DNA of 14,651 bases from an uncultured Chitinophagaceae bacterium (GCA_946479005.1 CAMLEM010000008.1:1-14651); one strand, 5' to 3'. Positions 6,828-13,522 are shown, numbered from the stretch's first letter. The notes: generated by a model from the letters alone, not told the origin. Program-made: numbers and translations.

Positions 6828-7817
6828 TTATCTTTTAAAAACGACAACAAATTTACTGCCCGCCGGGCTTCCGTTTGTCATCGTTATGTCGGCATTGTGA
6901 CCCTTTGCGATCTTCTGGCAAAGGTATAATCCCAGGCCTGTACCCTGGGCCTTCCGGGTTTCCTCATTCCCGATACGATAGAATTTCTTAAAGATCTTCC
7001 TGCGCTCTGATTCTGCGATTCCCGGCCCTTCGTCGATCACCTGTAATTCGGTCTGGCGGCCGGATGTTTTCAATGTTGCCGTGATGGGTTTGTCCCGGGG
7101 AGAATATTTGACCGCATTTTCCAAAAGGTTATTGATCAGCATCTGCAGAAGAAGCGGATCTCCTTTCACATCGGCATCCTCCTCGATCAGCTCATTGAAT
7201 TTCCTGTCAGGGTACCGGGTTCGGAAATCCCTCAGGCAGTCCTTTAGCAGGTCCCCGAGGTCAAGTTCGTCCCTCGTTTGGGTATAACCGTCGCCCTCCA
7301 GCTGTGAGGATACGAGGATGTTACTGGTCAGGTTATTCAATCTTGTGATCTCATCAAGTGTCGTGCGGATGAGCCGTTCCTGTTTTTCCGGTTCGAGATT
7401 GTATTTCCGAAGGGTCTCCAGGTTCAGCCTGACCACCGAAATGGGTGTTTTCAATTCGTGGGTCACAGCCATCATAAAATGTTGTTGCTGGATCTGCAGT
7501 ATGAACTGGCGCCGGACATAGCGGTAAACAAATGCAGCGCCGACGAAAAGCAGGATCAGGAAAGTCACTCCTTCGGCCACGTATTTGGCTTTATTACGAC
7601 GTTCTTCGGTGATGATCCCGGAAAGTTCAGCATTGTACTGATCAGGGGTCAGCATTTCCCTGCGAAGCTCAAGGTTATTCCATTGCTGTGCGGCGATCTC
7701 TGCGTTCTGGTTGAGAAGAGACACGAACCACCAGACCAGCGCCGCGATGATATAAAATAACATCAACCAGTAAATGATGGTCGTGAGCCGAAGTTTTTTC
7801 CGCGAACCCTCTTCCAT
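6828..7817 (-). CDS. Sensor histidine kinase (HisKA/HATPase, two transmembrane helices)
   Basis: Membrane sensor kinase of 329 residues partnering with the response regulator directly downstream. Transmembrane helices lie at about 13-34 and 83-100, enclosing a short, polar, probably helical periplasmic loop (about 35-82) rich in Asn, Gln and Glu. No HAMP or PAS domain is evident. The phospho-acceptor is His120 in the H-box THELKTP (119-125). The ATPase part has the N-box LLENAVKYS (231-239), G1 DEGPGIAE (262-269), F-box KKFYR and G2 GTGLGLYL (292-299), all intact. The ATG is 10 nt after the gldH stop. Small sensors of this form occur widely in Bacteroidota; the stimulus is unknown. Confidence 0.94.
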   Translation of the reverse strand: MEEGSRKKLRLTTIIYWLMLFYIIAALVWWFVSLLNQNAEIAAQQWNNLELRREMLTPDQYNAELSGIITEERRNKAKYVAEGVTFLILLFVGAAFVYRYVRRQFILQIQQQHFMMAVTHELKTPISVVRLNLETLRKYNLEPEKQERLIRTTLDEITRLNNLTSNILVSSQLEGDGYTQTRDELDLGDLLKDCLRDFRTRYPDRKFNELIEEDADVKGDPLLLQMLINNLLENAVKYSPRDKPITATLKTSGRQTELQVIDEGPGIAESERRKIFKKFYRIGNEETRKAQGTGLGLYLCQKIAKGHNADITMTNGSPAGSKFVVVFKR

Positions 7818-7827
7818 TGGTGATGTT

Positions 7828-8313
7828 TTAATTTTCCTTTTCTACCCGGATGCCCACATTGAAAACGTGTTTCAGCGGATCTTCTCTCATTATCTGTTCT
7901 ACGGAAAAAGTGTAGTCGCCGGGCTTCCTGAACTTAAAGGTCTCTCCCGTAGGGGTCAGGGCAATGCGATGTTCATAAATATCATCCATACCGGACCCGA
8001 GCCAGCCTTCATCATTGGTGGCCAGCAAGAGATCGTACCGCGCTTTTTGCACCGTATCCATTCCAGGCTGTTTGGCATAAAGATTAATGAAGATATTATT
8101 GTAGTTGTACTTCTCATTATGCCGGAGCACCAGGTAGAGCCTGTAGGAGGAGCTGGTATCGCTAATGGAAAAAGTGAAGGAAGGTCTGTAGCTGTTCTTC
8201 CATTCGTGGTTGGGGATGCTTACGGATCGTTCATAGAGGTCGATGGTATTGCACGACAGGAGCATTGAAAAAACCACCACCAGGAAGGGTATATGAAACG
8301 GCCGTTTCGGCAT
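7828..8313 (-). CDS. gldH: Gliding motility lipoprotein GldH
   Basis: Predicted envelope lipoprotein of 161 residues. GldH is needed for gliding motility in Flavobacterium johnsoniae but is also kept in non-gliding Bacteroidota. The lipoprotein signal is MPKRPFHIPFLVVVFSMLLSC with the modified Cys at residue 21 of this start. The mature part has family traits: HEWKN, YRLYLVLRHNEKYNYNN, and a C-terminal region ending with DPLKHVFNVGIRVEK. The frame extends to an ATG at 8355, inside the end of yicC, but that would put 14 odd residues before the signal peptide, and a TAnnTTTG promoter motif lies between the two ATGs; so ATG at 8311-8313 is preferred. It sits 31 nt after yicC and 10 nt before the kinase gene. 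Confidence 0.85.
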   Translation of the reverse strand: MPKRPFHIPFLVVVFSMLLSCNTIDLYERSVSIPNHEWKNSYRPSFTFSISDTSSSYRLYLVLRHNEKYNYNNIFINLYAKQPGMDTVQKARYDLLLATNDEGWLGSGMDDIYEHRIALTPTGETFKFRKPGDYTFSVEQIMREDPLKHVFNVGIRVEKEN

Positions 8314-8329
8314 TCGCAACTTATTTAAG

Positions 8330-8337
8330 CAAAAATA
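8330..8337 (-). promoter_or_regulatory. Candidate -7 element for gldH (TATTTTTG)
   Basis: Minus-strand TATTTTTG matches TAnnTTTG and lies in the 31-nt gap between the yicC stop and the preferred gldH start, 16 nt from the ATG. It would let gldH, the kinase and the regulator be expressed separately from yicC and supports the shorter gldH start. Confidence 0.45.
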
Positions 8338-8344
8338 GGCCGGC

Positions 8345-9220
8345 TTAAAGAACATTCAGCACCTGTTCTTTGGCTTTCTCCAGTTCATCCTTCATTAAAA
8401 CGACCGCTTTCTGGATGGTGGAATCATAAGCCTTCGAACCGGTGGTATTGATCTCGCGGCCGATCTCCTGGAGGATGAAGGATAGTTTCTTTCCCTTGGA
8501 AGTTTCGTTTTCCGAAAGCAGGGAAAGGAAATAATCACAGTGGTTTTTCAATCTCACCTGTTCTTCGCTGATATCTATCTTCTCAATGTAATAGATCAGT
8601 TCTTGCTCCAGCCGGTTCCCGTCGTAATTCTCCTTTCCCACATTCTCTTCGAGCAAACGGGTGAGACCTTCCCTGATCTTTTGCTGCCGCTGGGGCTCCA
8701 GGCGGATCACTTCTTCCTGCTGGTTCAGGATATTGCTTATCCGGAGGCGAAGATCTTTTTCGAGGCTTTGCCCTTCATTCAATCGATGCCCGTCAAGCGC
8801 CCGGATAGCCTCCTGCAACACTTTTTTGAACTGCTCCCATTCCCGGTCGTCCAGGGTATCACTGCTTGGCGTGATCACTTCCGGGAGTTTCACCAGGGTG
8901 CTGAGAATATTGGAAGGGTCGAGATTCAATTCTGCCGACAGGTCGGCAAGGGGTTTATAGTAAGCCCGGGCCAGGTCGGTATTGATCGTAACGGGTTTGG
9001 CATTGCCGGTATCTTTCAGGCTGATCATACAATCCACGGTCCCTCTCTGGAGTCCCTCGGAAAGGATCTTCCTGATTTCGAATTCAAAAGGTTTGAGGAA
9101 GGCCGGGAGCTTCAGCTGCAGATCGAACTGTTTTCCGTTAAGGGCTTTGATATCTACCTGGAAGGTTTTTTCCCCGATGCTTTTTTCCACTCTCCCGAAA
9201 CCCGTCATTGATTTTAGCAT
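8345..9220 (-). CDS. yicC: YicC/YloC family endoribonuclease
   Basis: Cytoplasmic protein of 291 residues, usual length for the family. YicC/YloC proteins are RNases; E. coli YicC is linked to decay of the small RNA RyhB. The N-terminus MLKSMTGFGRVE is the family hallmark, and the C-terminal domain (about 205-291) contains KLSFILQEIGREINTTGSKA, the conserved DUF1732 motif with its acidic and basic residues intact. The ATG is at 9218-9220. The upstream leader may hold a weak -7 element TAACTTTA (9239-9246), and an intrinsic terminator facing the gene lies 36 nt further upstream. First gene of the yicC-gldH-kinase-regulator run. Confidence 0.94.
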   Translation of the reverse strand: MLKSMTGFGRVEKSIGEKTFQVDIKALNGKQFDLQLKLPAFLKPFEFEIRKILSEGLQRGTVDCMISLKDTGNAKPVTINTDLARAYYKPLADLSAELNLDPSNILSTLVKLPEVITPSSDTLDDREWEQFKKVLQEAIRALDGHRLNEGQSLEKDLRLRISNILNQQEEVIRLEPQRQQKIREGLTRLLEENVGKENYDGNRLEQELIYYIEKIDISEEQVRLKNHCDYFLSLLSENETSKGKKLSFILQEIGREINTTGSKAYDSTIQKAVVLMKDELEKAKEQVLNVL

Positions 9221-9255
9221 AACAATGTTTGAATGCCGTAAAGTTATCTATTATA

Positions 9256-9287
9256 GAAAAGAAAATCCCCCCGGAAAACCAGGGGGA
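9256..9287 (-). terminator. Intrinsic terminator on the minus strand, with no known gene before it
   Basis: Read leftward, TCCCCC pairs with GGGGGA (9282-9287 with 9266-9271), followed after one mismatch by two more G-C pairs (9279-9280 with 9273-9274), around a TTTT loop. The run TTTTCTTTTC follows directly (9265 down to 9256). This is the full pattern of a rho-independent terminator. It stands upstream of yicC, so it would end transcripts arising in the intergenic region or act as a leader attenuator. In the plus direction no T-run follows, so it is not a plus-strand terminator. Confidence 0.6.
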
Positions 9288-9313
9288 ACATATATGGATG
9301 GGTTAGTAAGTAC

Positions 9314-9331
9314 AGGGAAATAAATTTCCCT
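9314..9331. repeat. Palindrome AGGGAAAT-AA-ATTTCCCT
   Basis: Two perfect 8-base arms around AA; as RNA it can form a 7-pair stem with a four-base loop. It lies 26 nt from the minus-strand terminator, so a leftward RNA would carry both hairpins. It could instead be a binding site for a dimeric protein. Confidence 0.55.
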
Positions 9332-9441
9332 ACACAATATTAGAAATTATTTTGTTTATCCAAAAAATTTTCGGGAAATATTTTATTAACATTTTAAAAT
9401 GTCTTGTGGATAAAAGCGGGACGCGAAAACGATTGTCCATA
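9332..9441. other. A/T-rich region with DnaA boxes: candidate replication origin
   Basis: Positions 9332-9402 hold 12 G/C in 71 bases by hand count, far below the surrounding genes. Next to it is TGTGGATAA at 9405-9413, the exact complement of the DnaA box TTATCCACA. Two weaker boxes flank it: TTATCCAAA at 9356-9364 (8 of 9) and TTGTCCATA at 9433-9441 (7 of 9). A 14-base perfect palindrome sits at 9389-9402. The region lies between divergent genes. An A/T-rich unwinding zone beside DnaA boxes is the usual build of oriC, but few boxes are present, no dnaA is nearby, and divergent promoters can also be A/T-rich. Confidence 0.35.
9389..9402. repeat. 14-base perfect palindrome ACATTTTAAAATGT
   Basis: Self-complementary over its full length with no spacer, directly beside the perfect DnaA box. 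Could be a repressor operator or part of an unwinding element; in such A/T-rich DNA chance is also possible. Confidence 0.4.
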
Positions 9442-9556
9442 GAAATTTTGATCGCGTTTTTCTTGCCCTGATTTTTTTTACGGTCCTTTTTTCATTGGGG
9501 AAATGTGTGGTGAGGGTATGAAGTATGTTCAATGACCTCTCCATTTATTCTACGAT

Positions 9557-9564
9557 TACCTTTG
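9557..9564 (+). promoter_or_regulatory. Candidate -7 element for the lpxD-like gene (TACCTTTG)
   Basis: TACCTTTG is a full TAnnTTTG match 14 nt before ATG 9579. It falls inside the longer open frame that starts at 9525, which argues that the longer start is not used and translation begins at 9579. Confidence 0.5.
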
Positions 9565-9578
9565 TCAAAACAAGCAAA

Positions 9579-10523
9579 ATGAAGTTTCCCCAACCGGTCC
9601 CCATCCGATCCATTGCCTCTCTGGTAAATGCCCGGGTTGTGGGCGATGAAGAGGCGAAGGCAGAAGGGATCAATGAGATCCACCGGGTGGAACCGGGTGA
9701 TCTTGTATTCGTGGATCATCCCAAATATTACCAGTCGTGTGTGGAATCGAACGCCTCCTTCATTATCATTAATGAAGAGATCGGCAATCGCGGCGGCAAG
9801 ACCTTACTGGTGACCGAAGAGCCCTTTGAGGCCTACCTGAAGATCGTTGATAAATTCAGGCCATACATACCGCCCACACAGATGATCAGTAAAACCGCGG
9901 AGGTTGGGTTGGGCACACACATTTCACCCGGGGTTTTCATTGGGGAGGAAGTGAAGATCGGGACAGGCTGCATCATACATCCCAATGTGACCATTCACGG
10001 TTATTGTGAGATCGGCGATAACGTGGTGATCCAGTCGGGCTCGGTGATCGGCAGCGATGCTTTTTATTATAACCGGAAGGCCACGCGGGAGATCCGGTAT
10101 AAAAGGATGAAAAGTTGCGGGCGGGTAATCCTGGAAAACGACGTGGAGGTGGGAGCGGGCTGTATGATCGACCGGGGTGTAACACACGACACAAGGATCG
10201 GCAAGGGAACCAAGATGGATAATCACATTCACGTCGGCCATGATACGGTCATCGGCCCCAACTGCCTCATCGCCGCCCACGTGATCATCGCGGGGGGCGT
10301 GATCATTGAGGAAGAAGTGACCATTTGGGGAGCGGTTGCCATCAATAAAACGCTTCGGATAGGTGCTAAGGCCGTGTTACTGGGGAAGACCGGCGTTACC
10401 TCAAGCATTGAGGGCGGCAAAACTTATTGGGGAACCCCTGCCCAGGATGCAGGGATCGTGAAACGAGAAAAAATTTGGATAAAGAGGATCCCGGAGATCT
10501 GGGAAAAATTGCGAAATCTCTAA
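9579..10523 (+). CDS. lpxD: LpxD-like UDP-3-O-acylglucosamine N-acyltransferase (probable paralogue)
   Basis: Left-handed beta-helix acyltransferase, 314 residues from ATG 9579. LpxD adds the N-linked 3-hydroxyacyl chain in lipid A synthesis. The N-terminal uridine-binding-type domain (about 1-100) shows IHRVEPGDLVFVDHPKY. Hexapeptide repeats run from about 103 to 272, including GVFIGEEVKIGTG and VIGPNCLIAAHVIIAGG; His221 in HVGHD lines up with the catalytic His of LpxD. The motif IGSDAFYYNRK differs from the usual IGxDGFGY, the length is shorter than the typical 340 or so, and no lpxC/fabZ, lpxA or lpxB is adjacent. It may therefore be a second LpxD-like protein with a different acyl group or sugar. 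An upstream in-frame ATG at 9525 would add 18 residues that do not look conserved. Confidence 0.82.
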   Translation: MKFPQPVPIRSIASLVNARVVGDEEAKAEGINEIHRVEPGDLVFVDHPKYYQSCVESNASFIIINEEIGNRGGKTLLVTEEPFEAYLKIVDKFRPYIPPTQMISKTAEVGLGTHISPGVFIGEEVKIGTGCIIHPNVTIHGYCEIGDNVVIQSGSVIGSDAFYYNRKATREIRYKRMKSCGRVILENDVEVGAGCMIDRGVTHDTRIGKGTKMDNHIHVGHDTVIGPNCLIAAHVIIAGGVIIEEEVTIWGAVAINKTLRIGAKAVLLGKTGVTSSIEGGKTYWGTPAQDAGIVKREKIWIKRIPEIWEKLRNL

Positions 10524-10540
10524 GCATTCAGGGGCCCCAC

Positions 10541-11017
10541 TCACTCCTCCGACGGGGGAATATAATCATAGGGCAATAGGTCCGCCAGGTTCTTCCAGCT
10601 CCAATACCCCTGGTTTACCCAGTCTTTCTGATCGTAATACCATCCATTTTCCGTGATGGCGATCGCATCCTTGAGGTTCACATAAGATATGATGTAAGGA
10701 ATACTCTTGGGCAGGTTCATTTTCTTCAGGTATTCGTATTCCATACTTTTCTTCTTATAGGTGACGCTGATCTTCCGCGGAAACCAGATCTCGATCTGCA
10801 TCGTACTGTCGAGCGCTCCATAATAGGTGCTGTCATAAGGATTGATCTTGACGAATTTCTTATCGTTTTTCTCATCCAGGAGATCCACGATCCATCCATC
10901 TTCGAACAGCGTGCTGTCATAATAGCTTCGAAGGAATTGAAGCTTGGATCCTTCGTACGCATCCGCCCTGGCTTTGGCCCAGGTGGCACGGAGGCTGTCG
11001 TCTCCTTCCATTTCCAT
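10541..11017 (-). CDS. C-terminal fragment of the broken secreted protein
   Basis: Open frame of 158 residues that starts at an internal ATG only because of the upstream frameshift. It has no signal peptide. The sequence RADAYEGSKLQFLRSYY and the later GWYYDQKDW and SWKNLADLLPYDY resemble the C-terminal part of Bacteroidota proteins that carry a carboxypeptidase-like regulatory domain but no TonB-dependent barrel. Molecular function unknown. The first third overlaps the other frame's out-of-frame tail. It ends 17 nt from the stop of the convergent lpxD-like gene. Confidence 0.6.
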   Translation of the reverse strand: MEMEGDDSLRATWAKARADAYEGSKLQFLRSYYDSTLFEDGWIVDLLDEKNDKKFVKINPYDSTYYGALDSTMQIEIWFPRKISVTYKKKSMEYEYLKKMNLPKSIPYIISYVNLKDAIAITENGWYYDQKDWVNQGYWSWKNLADLLPYDYIPPSEE

Positions 11018-11600
11018 AACCGCGGTAGGTGTTCAGCTTGTTGTTATAATGATACACAAAGGAATCGAGCTGGTAGGTTAGCTGGTACCCGAGCGCCCTG
11101 TTGGTGATCCTGAGAGGCTCCGTGGCCAGCACCTTCAGTTTGTTATTTCGCTTGGAAAAATAAAATTTCAGTGATTCGGGATTCTCCAGTTGTGAATTCC
11201 TGGCATTGGCAGTTGTGCCGATGAAATTTTCCAGGAAGAAGTCGCCATATTTTTCCCAGCCATTGGGCACTTCATTGCTGGTTTTGATGACCACTTCACT
11301 CATACTTTTATCTTCTTTCACCATCAGCACTTCGAGGTGGGAATTCTCTTTGACCCTTACCGTCTGTGTCTGGTAACCGGTGAAGCTGAATACAAGATCG
11401 TATCCGCCCGATTTGAGCGAAATGCTGAATTCTCCCTCCCGGGAAGTGACGGTTCCCAAAGTGGTATTCTGGCAGTAAACGGAGGCGGGTGAAAGCGGCT
11501 CGCGGGTAGCGGAGTCGAGGATCTTTCCGGTGACCACGAACTGGGCATTTGCCGAATTTAGGGCCAGGAGAAGGAAGAGGGCAAAACTTGCCTTTTTCAT
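10917..11600 (-). CDS. N-terminal fragment: secreted protein with carboxypeptidase-D-like regulatory domain
   Basis: Frame of 227 residues, of which about the first 192 look genuine. A Sec signal peptide (MKKASFALFLLLALNSANAQ) is followed by a CarboxypepD_reg-like beta-sandwich at about 21-95, seen as VTGKILDSATREPLSPASVY, then GTVTSREGEFSISL and FSFTGYQTQTVRV. The same domain is found at the N-terminus of SusC-like receptors, but this protein lacks a plug and barrel. After residue 192 the frame turns into Arg/Gln-rich sequence unlike the rest, marking the frameshift. The start lies 37 nt after the epimerase stop; a weak -7 element TATCTTTA (11618-11625) is in that gap. Probably exported; role unknown. 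Confidence 0.75.
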   Translation of the reverse strand: MKKASFALFLLLALNSANAQFVVTGKILDSATREPLSPASVYCQNTTLGTVTSREGEFSISLKSGGYDLVFSFTGYQTQTVRVKENSHLEVLMVKEDKSMSEVVIKTSNEVPNGWEKYGDFFLENFIGTTANARNSQLENPESLKFYFSKRNNKLKVLATEPLRITNRALGYQLTYQLDSFVYHYNNKLNTYRGYGNGRRRQPPCHLGQSQGGCVRRIQASIPSKLL

Positions 11601-11637
11601 AGTTGACGATTTCGGATTAAAGATACATTTTGAAGCG

Positions 11638-12645
11638 CTATGGTTGCCTTCCGGTTTCTACGCCGTTCATATAGTGTTTGCACGCTTTTGTAATGGTATG
11701 TTCCAGCGGCGTGAAGGAAAAACCCGGGAGTGAAGACAATATTTTATTATTGTCAAAATAGGTTTTACTGATTGCCACCCTCACGCTTTCGGGAGTGAGT
11801 AATGGCTTCTTGCGGGAAAATGCCGAGCGGAATCTTTCCAATCGCCAGCCCAGGGAAAGAATGAAGGGGCTTGCCGCTTTTTTCGGTCCTGGTTTCCCAA
11901 ATCCGCCTGCGATCGTATCCTGCAGCTTTTTAAAGCTCCAGTTATCACCATTTACAATGAATCGCTGTTCACTGATGTCATTTTCCAGCATCAGCACGGC
12001 TACCCGGGCCACATCCTCCACATCCACAAAACCGTTCACTCCCGGAGTGTACCAATTGAAGCCATTGTGAATGTTCCGGAATATCGAACAACTGCCCGTG
12101 TGCCAGTCTCCGTACCCCAGGATCGTGCTGGGATTCAGGATAACCGCGTTCAACCCTTCGCTGATCCCGCGCCAGATCTGGAGCTCTGCTTTCATCTTGG
12201 ACTTTGCATAATGGGTATTCGCTTTTGACTCCTCCCATTTCTTTTCTTCGTCCACTTCTCCACCCAGCATAGACCGGCCCAGCGCCGCCACCGAACTGAT
12301 ATGAATGAGCTTCTTAATTCCTTTTTCAAGGGCGATATTCACCACGTTCGCAGTGCCTTCCACATTCACCTGGTACATTTTTTCACGGTCTTTCCTGAGA
12401 AAAGAAACAATGGCAGCAGAGTGGATCACAGCGTCCATCCCCTCCATTGCATCTTCCAGGGATACCACATCGAGAATATCGCCGGGCAACCATTCCACCT
12501 TCTCCAGGATCTTTTCTTCTATGAACGAGGGCAGCGTATTGTTTCGCCGGATCGCACGAACGAAATAATTTTTTTCAACCAGCTCGCGGATGATGTAGGC
12601 GCCGAGGAATCCCGTGCCTCCCGTGACCAAAATGCGTTTGCTCAT
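11638..12645 (-). CDS. NAD(P)-dependent epimerase/reductase, extended SDR
   Basis: Cytoplasmic oxidoreductase of 335 residues. The N-terminal Rossmann motif TGGTGFLG is at 8-15, DILD follows at 57-60, and HSAA at 75-78. The active site has Ser117/Ser118 in HISSVAALG, Tyr146 and Lys150 in HYAKSK. The overall pattern is closest to the dihydroflavonol-reductase / 3-beta-hydroxysteroid-dehydrogenase-like branch of extended SDRs, which reduce small carbonyl compounds rather than epimerise sugars; the substrate is unknown. Arg30, Arg33 and Arg34 after the second strand hint at NADP(H). Starts 21 nt after the hydroxyacyl-CoA dehydrogenase stop, so the two are probably cotranscribed. Confidence 0.88.
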   Translation of the reverse strand: MSKRILVTGGTGFLGAYIIRELVEKNYFVRAIRRNNTLPSFIEEKILEKVEWLPGDILDVVSLEDAMEGMDAVIHSAAIVSFLRKDREKMYQVNVEGTANVVNIALEKGIKKLIHISSVAALGRSMLGGEVDEEKKWEESKANTHYAKSKMKAELQIWRGISEGLNAVILNPSTILGYGDWHTGSCSIFRNIHNGFNWYTPGVNGFVDVEDVARVAVLMLENDISEQRFIVNGDNWSFKKLQDTIAGGFGKPGPKKAASPFILSLGWRLERFRSAFSRKKPLLTPESVRVAISKTYFDNNKILSSLPGFSFTPLEHTITKACKHYMNGVETGRQP

Positions 12646-12666
12646 AATTTTGCCTCCCGGCTTGCT

Positions 12667-13518
12667 TCAATACTTATAATATCCTTCGCCGGCTTTCCTG
12701 CCTAATTTCCCCGCTTTCACTTTTTCTTCCTGTATCATTGAAGGCTTCAACCTTTCAGGTTTTGATAATTGTTCATAAACGGAACAGCTGACAGCATAAT
12801 TGATATCATTTCCTATCAGGTCCATCAGTCGAAAAGGCCCCATTTTGAATCCGGCAGATTCCATAAGCTCATCGATCGCCGGTAATTCTACCGCATTTTC
12901 TTCAACCAGCCGGAGCGCTTCGATATAGAATGGCCGCGCCACCCGGTTCACAATGAACCCCGGGGAGTCCCTGCATACCACGGGCGTCTTCCCCATTTTT
13001 TTCACCACGCTGATGATCTCTTCCATTGCTTTTGGATTAGATGCGGGGTCACCGGTTGTCACCAGTTCCACCAGTTTCATTACAGTTGCCGGGTTAAAGA
13101 AATGCATCCCGAAAAGGGGGCGGGGTTTCCTGAGACCGGCCTGGATTTGTGTAATGGACAGGGAGGAGGTATTCGTTGTAAAAATGCAATGTTCATCATT
13201 GATCTCCCCGAGCTGATCGAAAAGGGCGATCTTGGCTTCGTAGCTCTCAATGATCGCCTCTATCACCAGGTCGGATCCGCAGTCACTGATCTTCCCGGTA
13301 AAATGGATCCGGTTCAGGATCTCCGCTGCATTTGCTTCCGTGATCTTTTGTTTGGTAACAAGGCCCGCCAGTGATTGACGGATTTTTTGTGCTGCATTTT
13401 GCAGCACTTCGGGATTCAATTCATAAAGGATGGTATGAAACCCGGCCTGCGCCATCGCCTGTGCAATGCCGCTGCCCATTGTGCCTGCCCCGCAAACGCA
13501 GATGCTGTGGATGGTCAT
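12667..13518 (-). CDS. 3-hydroxyacyl-CoA (3-hydroxybutyryl-CoA) dehydrogenase
   Basis: Oxidises 3-hydroxyacyl-CoA to 3-oxoacyl-CoA with NAD, or the reverse, in fatty-acid or butyrate-type metabolism. The 283 residues match single-function Hbd/PaaH enzymes rather than the large FadB/FadJ fusions. The NAD-binding motif CGAGTMGSGIAQ is at 9-20 with Glu33 at the end of the second strand, fitting NAD. Catalytic residues Ser118, His139 (MHFFNPA), Glu151 and Asn191 (PGFIVNR) are present with family-like spacing. The C-terminal dimer domain runs from about 185 to 283. First gene of a leftward run with the extended SDR. A weak -7 motif TACCTTCG (13523-13530) lies just before the start. Confidence 0.93.
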   Translation of the reverse strand: MTIHSICVCGAGTMGSGIAQAMAQAGFHTILYELNPEVLQNAAQKIRQSLAGLVTKQKITEANAAEILNRIHFTGKISDCGSDLVIEAIIESYEAKIALFDQLGEINDEHCIFTTNTSSLSITQIQAGLRKPRPLFGMHFFNPATVMKLVELVTTGDPASNPKAMEEIISVVKKMGKTPVVCRDSPGFIVNRVARPFYIEALRLVEENAVELPAIDELMESAGFKMGPFRLMDLIGNDINYAVSCSVYEQLSKPERLKPSMIQEEKVKAGKLGRKAGEGYYKY

Positions 13519-13522
13519 TACG

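Larger units (their letters stand above)
10541..11600 (-). pseudogene. Frameshifted secreted carboxypeptidase-regulatory-domain protein (whole locus)
   Basis: Two overlapping leftward frames together make one protein. Reading the first frame to Tyr192 and then skipping one C (position 11024 or 11025, the GG on the plus strand) continues directly into the second frame as ...NTY-AVMEMEGDD..., giving a 352-residue protein. A single inserted base, a true mutation or a sequencing error would all explain this. No slippery heptamer that would suggest programmed frameshifting is seen. Confidence 0.75.

Noticed and set aside
8314..8355. Longer gldH start at 8355 overlapping yicC
   Set aside because: It would place 14 residues ahead of a complete lipoprotein signal and would bury a TAnnTTTG motif inside the coding region.
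8540..9211. Long 223-codon plus-strand frame opposite yicC
   Set aside because: It lies wholly antisense to a well-conserved yicC gene and its translation has no recognisable domain; a codon-bias shadow.
10531..10538. GGGGCCCC palindrome between the convergent lpxD-like and broken-gene stops
   Set aside because: No loop and no following T-run, so not a terminator; eight bases is not enough to call an operator.
11017..11036. Programmed ribosomal frameshift in the split secreted protein
   Set aside because: No slippery heptamer or downstream stem could be seen at the junction; a simple indel explains it better.
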